Positions 50,552 to 59,036 of a stretch of 64,000 bases of DNA are shown piece by piece. The notes beneath the pieces are model-generated. The model did no database searches and was not told the origin of the DNA. It was given only the letters and a program-made list of their open reading frames with translations. The translations under genes and the position numbers were made by a program. The stretch's first letter is position 1. Each line of letters opens with the position of its first letter. Source of the DNA: Pseudomonas putida (GTDB taxonomy: Bacteria > Pseudomonadota > Gammaproteobacteria > Pseudomonadales > Pseudomonadaceae); contig NZ_CP066306.1 of NCBI RefSeq assembly GCF_016406145.1, positions 2,046,001-2,110,000 on the forward strand. The letters run 5' to 3'.

Positions 50552-52318
50552 ATGGGCACGTTCAAGAAGCGTCTGTTTGCGTTGTTGGTCATACCGTGGT
50601 TCATGGCTGCCGAGCCTGCAAGCGCGTTACACATTGAAAGCCTGGCACCTTGCGAAAGCTGGTCCGGCGGCGAGCCGCAAACATGGTGCATGCAGGTCAG
50701 CGGCATGAAGGGACACCCTGTCAGGGTCGTGTTCAATGGCAGTGTCCTGCCCACCAGCGCAGTCAGTCGGCAAGGGGCGACGCTGCGTTTTAACCTCGCG
50801 CAGGGGCAAAAGGTCAGTGGTCCGGTTTGGGTGTCTCAAGGACGGCGTAGCAGCAATGCTGTCTGGCTTACCTTGCGGCCAAGCCGCGTGCAGTCCGTGA
50901 GCCGCGAGCATCAAGTCCGGCTCTCTGACCGCGTGGTGACAGCTCTGGATCTGGTCAGCCTGATCTTTCATGAAGGGGTCGACGGCGCGGCACAAGCGCA
51001 GCGGATGGCCCGCCAGTACGGCGTGGAAATCGTCGGTGCGATTGCGCCGTTAAACGTCTTCCAGGTGCGCCTACCCGTCAGTGATCTGGCCGCACGGGAT
51101 GCCCTGGTGGCTGCATTGAAGACCGACCCTGTGATTGTCGGTGTGGTCGTGGAGGATGACAACCCTGAAGTGCCACGAGACCCCGATCGGGTGGTGGAAC
51201 CTGCAGATGAGGACGGTTGGGTCGCCAACCGGTTCTTCCCGGCTGTCGACTTGTATCGGCAGTACGTTGCTAGCGCGTCTTCAAACCCGAATCCGGGTGC
51301 CGTGGTAATAGGGGTGGTGGAGAAGGCAGTCAATTTCGATACCCCCGACTTCGTAAGCTACCTCAGGCCATGCAGCATGGAGCAGACTTGCCTTTATGCG
51401 CGGCACAGCCCACAAGCAAGGCATGGAACATTGGTCACTGGGCTGCTGGCAGCAGGCCGGCAGCCAGTCGACCATCTGGGCTTTCTGAGCCAGTTGGGGG
51501 ACGCAGGTGGACGCTTCAAAATCATTGTGGACCGCGGCTCACTCGCCGGCGTGACAGGTCGTGTAGCGGCATCGGTCAACATGGTGGAGGATGGCGCGCA
51601 CGTGCTCAATTGGAGTTGGGGCATCCACCGCATGGGTACGACCAATCTGCGAGGTGAGCGTGTCGAAACCAATGTGCGGTCTGACTTGGCCTTCAAAGGC
51701 TATGAGCAGTTGTTGACGCGATTCTTCAGGTGGCTCGAACGCAACCACCCCAATGTTGTGGTCGTCAACTCTTCCGGTAACAGTTTTTCTACCACCGATG
51801 AGCATTTGCCAGCAGGTTTGCAATCGCAACAGCTGCTGGTTGTCGGCGCGCACCAACGTACCAGGCAGGATGCAAACATACGTGAACCGCGCTTCGTGAC
51901 TATGCGTGATTCCTCCAATATCGGGCAGCGCGTCGATATCACCGCCGCCGCATGCCCCCAACGCCCTACGAGCCGCAGCCGTACAGAAGGCAGGGGGGCC
52001 TGTGGTACTTCCTATGCCGCTGCGTTGGTGACCGGTACGGTGGCCGCCATGCTGGCGGTAGATCCTGCGCTGGAGCCCAGGCAGATACGGGCACTGTTGC
52101 GCAGAAGCGCCTTGCCGCTGGCGGCCCGAGATGAAGCGCAACGCCGGGGTATTGATCTGACCTCTGCGCTCACACCCGCCGAGCACGCGTTGGCAGCAGG
52201 CAGCGAGGCAGAGGTGTATGCACGGCTCAATATGGAGGGGGCCTTGGCACTTGTCATCAAGGATCGGGGCGGTGCCGCTGTGGTTGAAAAGCATGCTGCA
52301 AAGCCGTCAGTGCTGTGA
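50552..52318 (+). CDS. Exported S8 subtilase-family protein with altered Asp site
   Basis: A 588-residue protein with a signal peptide (MGTFKKRLFALLVIPWFMAA EPASA). After a roughly 215-residue N-terminal region comes a subtilase domain. His291 (RHGTLVTG), oxyanion Asn410 (VVNSSGNS) and Ser487 (GTSYAAAL) fit the family. The usual catalytic Asp strand (family VIDTGVD) reads VVEKAVNFD with Glu257 at the Asp position. Start at ATG 50552, eight bases after GGGA; an ATG six bases earlier is too close to that site. No C-terminal barrel, so it is probably periplasmic or secreted. It may be a specialised protease or a pseudoprotease. Confidence 0.85.
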   Translation: MGTFKKRLFALLVIPWFMAAEPASALHIESLAPCESWSGGEPQTWCMQVSGMKGHPVRVVFNGSVLPTSAVSRQGATLRFNLAQGQKVSGPVWVSQGRRSSNAVWLTLRPSRVQSVSREHQVRLSDRVVTALDLVSLIFHEGVDGAAQAQRMARQYGVEIVGAIAPLNVFQVRLPVSDLAARDALVAALKTDPVIVGVVVEDDNPEVPRDPDRVVEPADEDGWVANRFFPAVDLYRQYVASASSNPNPGAVVIGVVEKAVNFDTPDFVSYLRPCSMEQTCLYARHSPQARHGTLVTGLLAAGRQPVDHLGFLSQLGDAGGRFKIIVDRGSLAGVTGRVAASVNMVEDGAHVLNWSWGIHRMGTTNLRGERVETNVRSDLAFKGYEQLLTRFFRWLERNHPNVVVVNSSGNSFSTTDEHLPAGLQSQQLLVVGAHQRTRQDANIREPRFVTMRDSSNIGQRVDITAAACPQRPTSRSRTEGRGACGTSYAAALVTGTVAAMLAVDPALEPRQIRALLRRSALPLAARDEAQRRGIDLTSALTPAEHALAAGSEAEVYARLNMEGALALVIKDRGGAAVVEKHAAKPSVL

Positions 52319-52374
52319 AGCATAGGCGGGAGCAAAATGCAGCAATGGGGCCCGCACAGCAGCGTCGGTAACTG

Positions 52375-54288
52375 TCAGAACGCGTATCTGGCCTTGAGGC
52401 TGCCACTAGCCCCGTGGCTGTCACCACCGCCCAATGCTGACAGATCGGCGCCAACACTCAGCGCGCCAAGGTTGGCCATCAGGCTCACGCCAGCGTTGAA
52501 CTGGTCACGATCGTCGAAGGCGGCTCGCTGTTCGATGTCCAGCCCCAGCAAGTGGCCCTCGCTTTCCACCTCGTGGTCGCCCAGTGCATGCTCATAGCCC
52601 ACTTGCACGCTGGGTACCAGTTGCCAACGGCCCATGGCAAACGGCACGAAAGACGCCTTGAGATTGGCGGTCGCGCTACGGCGCGTCTGCTGCAGGTTGT
52701 CCACCTCTAGCGCCAGTTCGCTGCCTTTTTCGGTAAACCCGGCCACGTCCACGCGACTTATGCGTACACCCAGGCTCGGTTCCAGCACCACGCGGTTTGT
52801 GTTCAGGCGATAGCCCATGGCCAGGCTGGCACCGGCCAGGGTACCGTGGCTGTCGCCCTTGGCCGTACCCAGGCCACCTGTCAGATCACGCCTGCTGGAA
52901 TAGTCGAGGTAGCCGGCGCTGGCATCTGTGTCGATGAACAGGCCTTGTTCCAGGCCGCCCGGAGCGAAACGGGCGCCCAGGCTCAGGAACGTCAGGTCCG
53001 TGTCAACCTCGCCGCCTGCGCCGCCAACGTTACCGCTGCTGTAGCCGAAACCTGCGTGGGCGCTGAGCTGCTCGGAGAAACGCTGTGTCATGCCGATCAT
53101 CAGGCCTTGGCTGTGTTCGTTGCTGCTGGCGACACTGGACGAGCCGTCGGTGCCCAGATAACCGGCCAGGGTGCTGCTCCACAGGCGCGACTGGCCAACC
53201 TTCAGGTCGGTACCGTCGGCGAAAGGTGCTGCGGCGCTGTCGATCATGACGCCCAGGCGCAGCAGGTAGCTGGCGGCATCGGCATGAACCTGGCCACCCA
53301 CAGTGGACTCCACGCCGCCCAGCGTGCCGGCATCGATGGCCGACTGCAGGTAGTAGTTGTAGGCGCTGTAGGTGCCTGACAGCGACGTGTCCTGCAGTTG
53401 GCGCAGCAGTTGCGCGCCTGCTGCGGCGTTACCGACCAGGCCAGCTTCACCGGGTAGCGTGCCGTAACGCACCATTTTGCCGCGCAGCACATAGATCGTT
53501 TCCTGGGTAAGCCCCAGGCCTTGCTTGAGGTAGTTGTCCATGCTGCCATATGCGGCCGTAACTTCATCCAGGCCGGCCTGCAGGTAACTGGCCTCTACGC
53601 CCAGCAGTGGGGCGTAGACTTCGGCCATGCTGGCCGGCATGGCTGCCAATGTGGCGGCCACACGGGCGGCGGTGTACTCATTGGTGGCCAGGTAGTTGTT
53701 CATGATTGTCGCGTCGTCTACACCGGCGATGCTCAGTAACACGGCGGCGGTCCAGCCCGTACGGTCCTTGCCGGCGGTGCAGTGGAACAATGCGGCGCCG
53801 TCGGCACTGGCCAGTTCGTTGAACAGCACCGAGAATTGCCCACGCATGCCGGCATCGCTGACGAAGGCGCGGTTGGTCTCCTGCATCATGGCGCGTGCCT
53901 GGGCAGCGCTGGTGAACGAGATGTCGGTGATGTTCGAGCCCGAGGTGGTGCTGCCGATGATGTCGATGTTGGTATAGCTGGCGCCGGCGGGCAGGGTATC
54001 GGGCGTGGCGGCGATTTCGCTTGCGGTGCGCAGGTCGTATACATCGCTTATGCCAAGGCCGTTGAGCACGGCAAGGTCGGCGGCAGTCGGGGTCAGGGCA
54101 TTGGTACGATAGAACACACCGGTGCGCATCACCCCGTCGTGGCTTGTGCCGTAGGCCGATGTGGTGCCGGCGATGTCGCGGAAATTGTCAATGCCAGCCA
54201 GGTGCGGCGTATCGAGCGCATCGGCGGCGTGGGCGGCGGAGATTGCGAGTGTGAGCAGGGACAGGGAGCAGAACAGACGTTGCAGCAC
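52375..54288 (-). CDS. Autotransporter with tyrosine-phosphatase passenger
   Basis: A 637-residue protein. GTG 54288 with AGAGG upstream gives a clean signal peptide (VLQRLFCSLSLLTLAISAAHA); an ATG 51 bases earlier lacks a site. The passenger (about 25-330) is a bacterial tyrosine/dual-specificity phosphatase: NFRDIAGTTSAYG, RTGVFYRTNAL, YDLRTASEIAATP and the CX5R P-loop HCTAGKDRTG (Cys170, Arg176). From about residue 360 an autotransporter beta-barrel domain follows (GMTQRFSEQLSAHAGFGYSS, VVLEPSLGVRISRVDV), ending in the required aromatic (LKARYAF). It should display or release a phosphatase at the cell surface. Confidence 0.92.
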   Translation of the reverse strand: MLQRLFCSLSLLTLAISAAHAADALDTPHLAGIDNFRDIAGTTSAYGTSHDGVMRTGVFYRTNALTPTAADLAVLNGLGISDVYDLRTASEIAATPDTLPAGASYTNIDIIGSTTSGSNITDISFTSAAQARAMMQETNRAFVSDAGMRGQFSVLFNELASADGAALFHCTAGKDRTGWTAAVLLSIAGVDDATIMNNYLATNEYTAARVAATLAAMPASMAEVYAPLLGVEASYLQAGLDEVTAAYGSMDNYLKQGLGLTQETIYVLRGKMVRYGTLPGEAGLVGNAAAGAQLLRQLQDTSLSGTYSAYNYYLQSAIDAGTLGGVESTVGGQVHADAASYLLRLGVMIDSAAAPFADGTDLKVGQSRLWSSTLAGYLGTDGSSSVASSNEHSQGLMIGMTQRFSEQLSAHAGFGYSSGNVGGAGGEVDTDLTFLSLGARFAPGGLEQGLFIDTDASAGYLDYSSRRDLTGGLGTAKGDSHGTLAGASLAMGYRLNTNRVVLEPSLGVRISRVDVAGFTEKGSELALEVDNLQQTRRSATANLKASFVPFAMGRWQLVPSVQVGYEHALGDHEVESEGHLLGLDIEQRAAFDDRDQFNAGVSLMANLGALSVGADLSALGGGDSHGASGSLKARYAF

Positions 54289-54460
54289 GGCAGAGGCCTC
54301 TGAGGAGTACGTGGTGTGGCTACTCTCCGCGGGCAACATGAAACTGAATGTTACATACCAGGGTGGAACGTAAAAGCCTGCGCGATCTGGCCGGTGCCTG
54401 CGTTTTTTGTCTGGCCTTCAGGCCACACTCAGGCTACCGGCCGCTTGGGCCTTCCCGGGG

Positions 54461-54925
54461 TCAGAGCCCCAGTTCGCTGAGGCCGGGATGGTCGTCCGGG
54501 CGACGACCCAAAGGCCAGCGGAACTTGCGGTCCGCTTCGGCAATAGGGTGCTCGTTGATGCTCGAGTGGCGATTGTGCATCAAACCATCGGCGGCGAACT
54601 CCCAGTTTTCGTTGCCATAGGCGCGGAACCACTGGCCGCTGTCGTCGTGGTACTCGTAGGCATAGCGCACCGCAATGCGGTTGTCGGTGAATGCCCACAG
54701 CTCCTTGATCAGTCGGTACTCCAGTTCATGGTTCCACTTGCGGGTCAGAAAGGCGTGAACCTCGGCACGCCCCCGGGGGAACTCGACACGGTTACGCCAT
54801 ACGGTATCGGGTGTGTATGCCAGCGATACCTTGGCCGCGTCACGGCTGTTCCAGCCATCCTCGGCCAGGCGGACTTTTTCGATGGCGCTTTCGCGGGTAA
54901 AGGGAGGCAATGGAGGGCGGGACAT
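54461..54925 (-). CDS. NTF2-like protein of the DUF1348 family
   Basis: A 154-residue cytosolic protein. Segments [60 protein letters not shown] and [13 protein letters not shown] are those of the DUF1348 (SnoaL/NTF2-fold) family, whose function is not established. Start at ATG 54925, behind AAGGAG; an upstream extension to 55003 is unsupported. The stretch between it and the autotransporter gene (54289-54460) shows only a weak TGGCC/GGCCA hairpin. Confidence 0.88.
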   Translation of the reverse strand: MSRPPLPPFTRESAIEKVRLAEDGWNSRDAAKVSLAYTPDTVWRNRVEFPRGRAEVHAFLTRKWNHELEYRLIKELWAFTDNRIAVRYAYEYHDDSGQWFRAYGNENWEFAADGLMHNRHSSINEHPIAEADRKFRWPLGRRPDDHPGLSELGL

Positions 54926-55048
54926 GGGGGACTCCTTGGCGGTGGTTAGCGTAGAGGAGAGTACTGCTGCAGCGGCATTGGGGGGAATGGCTGCAACGGG
55001 CACTTCATAATTGCGCCCGTTGCAAGAGTGCAGCGCTTACGCCAGTGC

Positions 55049-56230
55049 CTAAACCGCGGCGCCCAAGGCCTTGTCGACAGCCTTGCCGCGCCCGCCCAGC
55101 CATACCAGCACCAGGGCCGTCGCCGCCAGCACGCCGCCGGCCATGGGCACTGCGGCATAGCCCAAGTCCAGGCTGATTACCGTGCCACCCAGTGCCGCGC
55201 CAACGGCATTGCCAAGGTTGAATGCGCCGACATTGATCGACGATGCAAGCCCTGGTGCCTCGATGGCGGCAGTCATGACGCGCATCTGCAAGGGCGGCAC
55301 TACGGCGAAGGTGAACACGCCCCAGACCAGCAGCGCGATGGCCGCACCAATGTGGCTGCCCAGTACCAGCGGCATCAGCAACATGATCAGCGCCAGTGTA
55401 CCGAGGAAGATGCGCGCAGCGCCGTCCAGCGACCAGTCGGCCAGGCGCCCACCCAGGCTGTTGCCCAGGGTGAAACCGACACCGATCAGCACCAGGCCGA
55501 GGGTGATGAAGCTGTCTGAAGCGCCGGTCAGTTCAGCCAGTACCGGTGCTACGTAGGTGTACAGGGTGAACATGGCGCCGGCGCCAAGCACGGTGGTAGC
55601 CATCGCCAGCAGCACGTTGGGGCGGGCGATGACCGCCAGCTCTTTGCGCACGTGGGGCACGCTGCCACGCTCACCTTTGGGCAGCGCGTACCACAGGGCG
55701 GCCATGGCCAGCAGCCCGAGTGCCGCAGTACCGGCAAAGGCCATGCGCCAGCCGACCTGCTGGCCGACCCAGGTCGCCGCAGGTACGCCGCCGATATTGG
55801 CGATGGTCAGGCCCATGAACATCGTTGCCACGGCACTGGCTTGTTTGTCCTTGGGGACCACGCTGGCTGCGACCACTGCGCCCAGGCCGAAGAAGGCACC
55901 GTGGTTGAGGCTGGTGACCAGCCGCGAGGCGAGCAATGTGTAGTAGTCCGGCGAGAGTGCCGAGAGCAGGTTGCCGAGGGTAAAGATGGCCATCAGCGCC
56001 ATCAGTGCGGCGCGTTTGCCAAAGCGGCTGAATAGCAGGGTCATGATCGGTGCGCCGACCATTACGCCGATGGCATAGGCGGTGATCAGCATGCCCGCGC
56101 TGGGGATGCTGACATCGACGCCTTGTGCGATCACCGGCAGCAGACCCATCGGTGTGAATTCGGTGGTGCCGATGCCGAAGGCGCCGATAGCCAGGGCAAA
56201 CAGAACCCGTTTTGGGGAAAGCGTGCTCAT
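55049..56230 (-). CDS. MFS transporter, AraJ/YdeA/NepI-like exporter
   Basis: A 393-residue, 12-helix major-facilitator protein of the arabinose-efflux/purine-ribonucleoside-export (DHA1) group. It opens SPKRVLFALAIGAFGIGTTE F, with motif A-like SRFGKRAALMALMAIFTLGN and GTTEFTPMGLLPVIA, typical of this set. Start at ATG 56230 (MSTLSPKR) behind GGAG rather than the ATG 24 bases earlier. Substrate unknown. It precedes the NTF2-like gene and follows the aldo/keto reductase gene on the same strand, with gaps over 70 bases. Confidence 0.88.
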   Translation of the reverse strand: MSTLSPKRVLFALAIGAFGIGTTEFTPMGLLPVIAQGVDVSIPSAGMLITAYAIGVMVGAPIMTLLFSRFGKRAALMALMAIFTLGNLLSALSPDYYTLLASRLVTSLNHGAFFGLGAVVAASVVPKDKQASAVATMFMGLTIANIGGVPAATWVGQQVGWRMAFAGTAALGLLAMAALWYALPKGERGSVPHVRKELAVIARPNVLLAMATTVLGAGAMFTLYTYVAPVLAELTGASDSFITLGLVLIGVGFTLGNSLGGRLADWSLDGAARIFLGTLALIMLLMPLVLGSHIGAAIALLVWGVFTFAVVPPLQMRVMTAAIEAPGLASSINVGAFNLGNAVGAALGGTVISLDLGYAAVPMAGGVLAATALVLVWLGGRGKAVDKALGAAV

Positions 56231-56305
56231 CAGGAGCTCCGGTTCAAAGGTCAATGAGCAGTGATACCGGCCACGAACAAGCCGGTATCGACATGCAGTG
56301 GGTAA

Positions 56306-57109
56306 TCAGTCCCAGGCGGGCGCCAGGCCATCCGGGCTGACTTCACGGCCATTGCGCTCGAGCGAGGCGATGCGCGCCATGTCGTCGGCATCCAGTCTCA
56401 GGCTGCAGGCGAGCAGGTTGCTGGCCAGGTTTTCGCGCTTGGTGGAGGAGGGGATCACTGCGTAACCCAGCTGCATGGCCCAGGCCAGGGCCACCTGGGC
56501 GACCGTGGCCTTGTGCTTGGCGGCGATCTCGACCAGCACCGGGTCCTTCAGCACTTTGCCGTAGGCCAGGGTCATGTACGAGGTGACGGTGATGCCCTGA
56601 TCCTTGAGGTAGGCAGCCAGTTTGGCGTTTTGCAGGTAGGGACTGAGCTCGACCTGGTTGGTGGCGATTTCGCCTTTGCCGACCACCTCGATGGCTTGGC
56701 GGGTGAGTTCGATGTTGAAGTTTGACACGCCGATCTGACGGGTCAGGCCGAGTTTTTTGGCTTCGGCCAAAGCTGTCATGTACTCGGCCAGTTCGATGCC
56801 CTTGCCTGGGGCTGGCCAGTGGATCAGCAGCAGGTCGACGTGGTCAGTGCGCAGCTTGGCCAGGCTCTCGCGCAAGCTGGGGACCAGTTTGTCAGCGCCA
56901 TGGTTGTCGACCCAGATCTTGGTGGTGATGAACAGTTCGCTACGCGGTACGCCGCTTTCGGCAATGGCTTGGCCTACCTCGGCTTCGTTCTTGTAGATCT
57001 GCGCGGTGTCGATGACGCGGTAGCCCAGCGCCAGGGCGGACTTGACCGAGTCGATGACGGCCTGGCCGGTGAGGCGGTAGGTGCCAAGGCCGAAAGATGG
57101 AATGCTCAT
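56306..57109 (-). CDS. dkgB: Aldo/keto reductase, DkgB-like
   Basis: A 267-residue NADPH-dependent reductase. The catalytic tetrad is visible: Asp and Tyr in [15 protein letters not shown], Lys in [10 protein letters not shown] and His in [14 protein letters not shown]-binding features are [20 protein letters not shown] and RENLASN. The length and sequence match the 2,5-diketo-D-gluconate reductase B/methylglyoxal-reductase group. Physiological role is likely aldehyde detoxification. Confidence 0.92.
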   Translation of the reverse strand: MSIPSFGLGTYRLTGQAVIDSVKSALALGYRVIDTAQIYKNEAEVGQAIAESGVPRSELFITTKIWVDNHGADKLVPSLRESLAKLRTDHVDLLLIHWPAPGKGIELAEYMTALAEAKKLGLTRQIGVSNFNIELTRQAIEVVGKGEIATNQVELSPYLQNAKLAAYLKDQGITVTSYMTLAYGKVLKDPVLVEIAAKHKATVAQVALAWAMQLGYAVIPSSTKRENLASNLLACSLRLDADDMARIASLERNGREVSPDGLAPAWD

Positions 57110-57230
57110 GGGGCTGCTCCTGCTGAGTGACTGAGGTTGAACCAGAGCTTAGTTGCCCTGCTGCCGACCTCGTTCGAATGGGGAGCAGTGTGGGGGTTTT
57201 GCAGGCTTTGATTAAGACGGGACAGTGCCA

Positions 57231-57280
57231 AGGTCTTTTGACCTGAAATCACGAGTCATCCGTTGGCTCGTGATTCAGGT
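57231..57280. other. Overlapping hairpins, possible attenuator
   Basis: ACCTGAAATCACGAG (57241-57255) pairs with CTCGTGATTCAGGT (57267-57280) with one bulged base. The alternative AGGTC-TTTT-GACCT (57231-57244) uses part of the same arm, so the two exclude each other. Located between the unknown 525-residue gene and dkgB, both minus strand. The rest of the 198-bp gap shows nothing else. Confidence 0.5.
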
Positions 57281-57307
57281 GCTGTAAAAAACCTGGCTAC
57301 CTTTGGT

Positions 57308-58885
57308 TCACGTTGCAATTTGTCCTGGCGCCGACTGCAGCAACCACTGATGGCTCAACCCCGCCAGTTGCTCTTGCAGCGTAGAGGCCAGCCCTGCGCG
57401 CCGCACAGCCCGATCCTGGCTGAGCAGCTCGTCAAGCACGTCCAGCAGTTCGCGAGCTTGGGCGGCCGCTGCGCTATTGGTCGTATCGTCCTGCAGCACG
57501 CCCTCCTGATAGGTGCGCACGCGCTCTTTCTGGCTGGCCTCTTGAGTCGCGGTCGCCTCGACCAGGGCGTTGTTGGAGAACGCCAGGCGAGTGCTGCTGC
57601 GCGATTGGTCGTCGATCGTGTGATAGCTGTAGTTCTGCGTTTTGTTGTCGCGGGTTAGGGTCAGGCCGACGAGCGGATTGAGGCCTTCATGCCAGGCGGC
57701 TTTCATGCTTGCCCGTTGCTCCTGCTCCACGGCCAGGTCCGCTGCCGGGCCTTGCAGAGTGGTCGATTGCGAAACCTTGTAGTCGAAGTGGTCCACTTCT
57801 TCAGGCCGCATCGGATTGATCTTCTGTTCGGTCTGCGTGATCGAGGCATCGAAGTCGGCAAGGCCGCTCAACAGCAGGCGGCTGGCCGTGCTCTGCGCCA
57901 GGTCATGGCCTGCAGGGCGCTTGCTGGTATCGTCCACGCTGTTGAGCTGGCTGAAGGCATCTTTGAACAGTGCCATCAGTTGCGCGTCACCATGGCCGCG
58001 CTTTTGTGCAGCGTCGAACTGGACCAGGTAGTTGGCCACGGCTGCCTGACGCTGAGCCTGGCTGCCCAGCAGCGCACCGTCCTGGGTGTCGAGGTTCATC
58101 TTGACCGTGCCGTTGGCGCCTTGCAGCGTGAGTTTGCGGGAATCTTCGTTCAGCTGCAGGTCGAAGGTTTGCTGTTCGCCGCTAGCGGTCTGCAATTTGG
58201 CATTCAACTGCAAACCGGTGAACAGCGCCGGGTCGAGCTTTACCAGTGCGCCCAGCTGCAGGCTGGGTGGTTCCTGGGTCAGCCCGTTGAGGGCAGCCTG
58301 GAAGCTGTTCGCAAGCGCTGCCAAGCCTTTGAGTTCCTCACTGGTCAACGTACCGCCTTGCACGTCGGCATCCACCGCCAGGCCGTTGGTGCTGCTGTAG
58401 AGGCCCACCGTCACGGTGGCGCCTGAGCCGGTAGTGAGATTGAAGCTGACGCTGCTGGTTGCGTGTTCGCGCAGCCTGGCCTGCTGCATGGCCAGCAACA
58501 ACGGGTCGTTTGTCGCGCCATCATCGATCGCCAGCCCGGATTGCGACATACGTTGGCCACCGCTGGCTGCCAGTTGCTCCAGCAGGGCAGCACCGAGCCC
58601 CTGGAAGCGCGCTGCCGGGGAGGAGGCCTGAATGGCACTCAGCATGTACATGCTGAGTTTATCGATGCCGTCCTGCTCCCACACATACCGCGTCTGCGCT
58701 TCACCGAGGGTACCTTTGGCCGTGTAGGTCTGGGTATCGACGCGGCTTTCTTGCTGGCCAAGGCTTACCACCGTGCTCGGTGATGTCATCGGCGCGTCTG
58801 CCGACAGGGTGGTGGGTACCTGAGGCGCACGGGGGGTGATGTGTGCGACGGAGGTCAGGCGCACCACTGAGGTAATCGGGCTCAT
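57308..58885 (-). CDS. 525-residue protein of unknown function
   Basis: I do not recognise this protein. It is hydrophilic, has no signal peptide or membrane helix, and contains only Ala/Gln/Ser/Thr-rich, mostly helical-looking sequence with a few beta-like blocks (SSVSFNLTTGSGATVTVGLY, KLTLQGANGTVKMNLDTQDG). No Cys residues are evident. ATG 58885 is seven bases after AAAGGAAG, so expression is likely. It is divergent from the giant NEL-type effector gene with only 151 bases between, and both are unusual for the region. A role as companion, substrate of a secretion system, or adhesin-like surface protein is possible but unproven. Confidence 0.75.
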   Translation of the reverse strand: MSPITSVVRLTSVAHITPRAPQVPTTLSADAPMTSPSTVVSLGQQESRVDTQTYTAKGTLGEAQTRYVWEQDGIDKLSMYMLSAIQASSPAARFQGLGAALLEQLAASGGQRMSQSGLAIDDGATNDPLLLAMQQARLREHATSSVSFNLTTGSGATVTVGLYSSTNGLAVDADVQGGTLTSEELKGLAALANSFQAALNGLTQEPPSLQLGALVKLDPALFTGLQLNAKLQTASGEQQTFDLQLNEDSRKLTLQGANGTVKMNLDTQDGALLGSQAQRQAAVANYLVQFDAAQKRGHGDAQLMALFKDAFSQLNSVDDTSKRPAGHDLAQSTASRLLLSGLADFDASITQTEQKINPMRPEEVDHFDYKVSQSTTLQGPAADLAVEQEQRASMKAAWHEGLNPLVGLTLTRDNKTQNYSYHTIDDQSRSSTRLAFSNNALVEATATQEASQKERVRTYQEGVLQDDTTNSAAAAQARELLDVLDELLSQDRAVRRAGLASTLQEQLAGLSHQWLLQSAPGQIAT

Positions 58886-59036
58886 CGCCAGCTTCCTTTC
58901 TGGTCATCAGATGTAACTGTTATCGGCAGCGCTTGCGCAAACGTGAACGTCGGTCACGGCGGCAGGTTGCAATAGTTAACGCAAAAACCTCGTCACGCGG
59001 TGGTGCAATCGCGGTTTTACGCCCCAGGAGCCCGCG

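Noticed and set aside
54405..54440. Terminator hairpin TGGCC-TTCA-GGCCA after the NTF2-like gene
   Set aside because: The T-run precedes the stem on the plus strand and becomes an A-run on the minus strand, so the polarity is wrong for the minus-strand gene.
57308..58885. Assigning the unknown 525-residue protein to an enzyme family
   Set aside because: I recall loose database labels on similar proteins, but no catalytic motif can be seen, so I left it unnamed.
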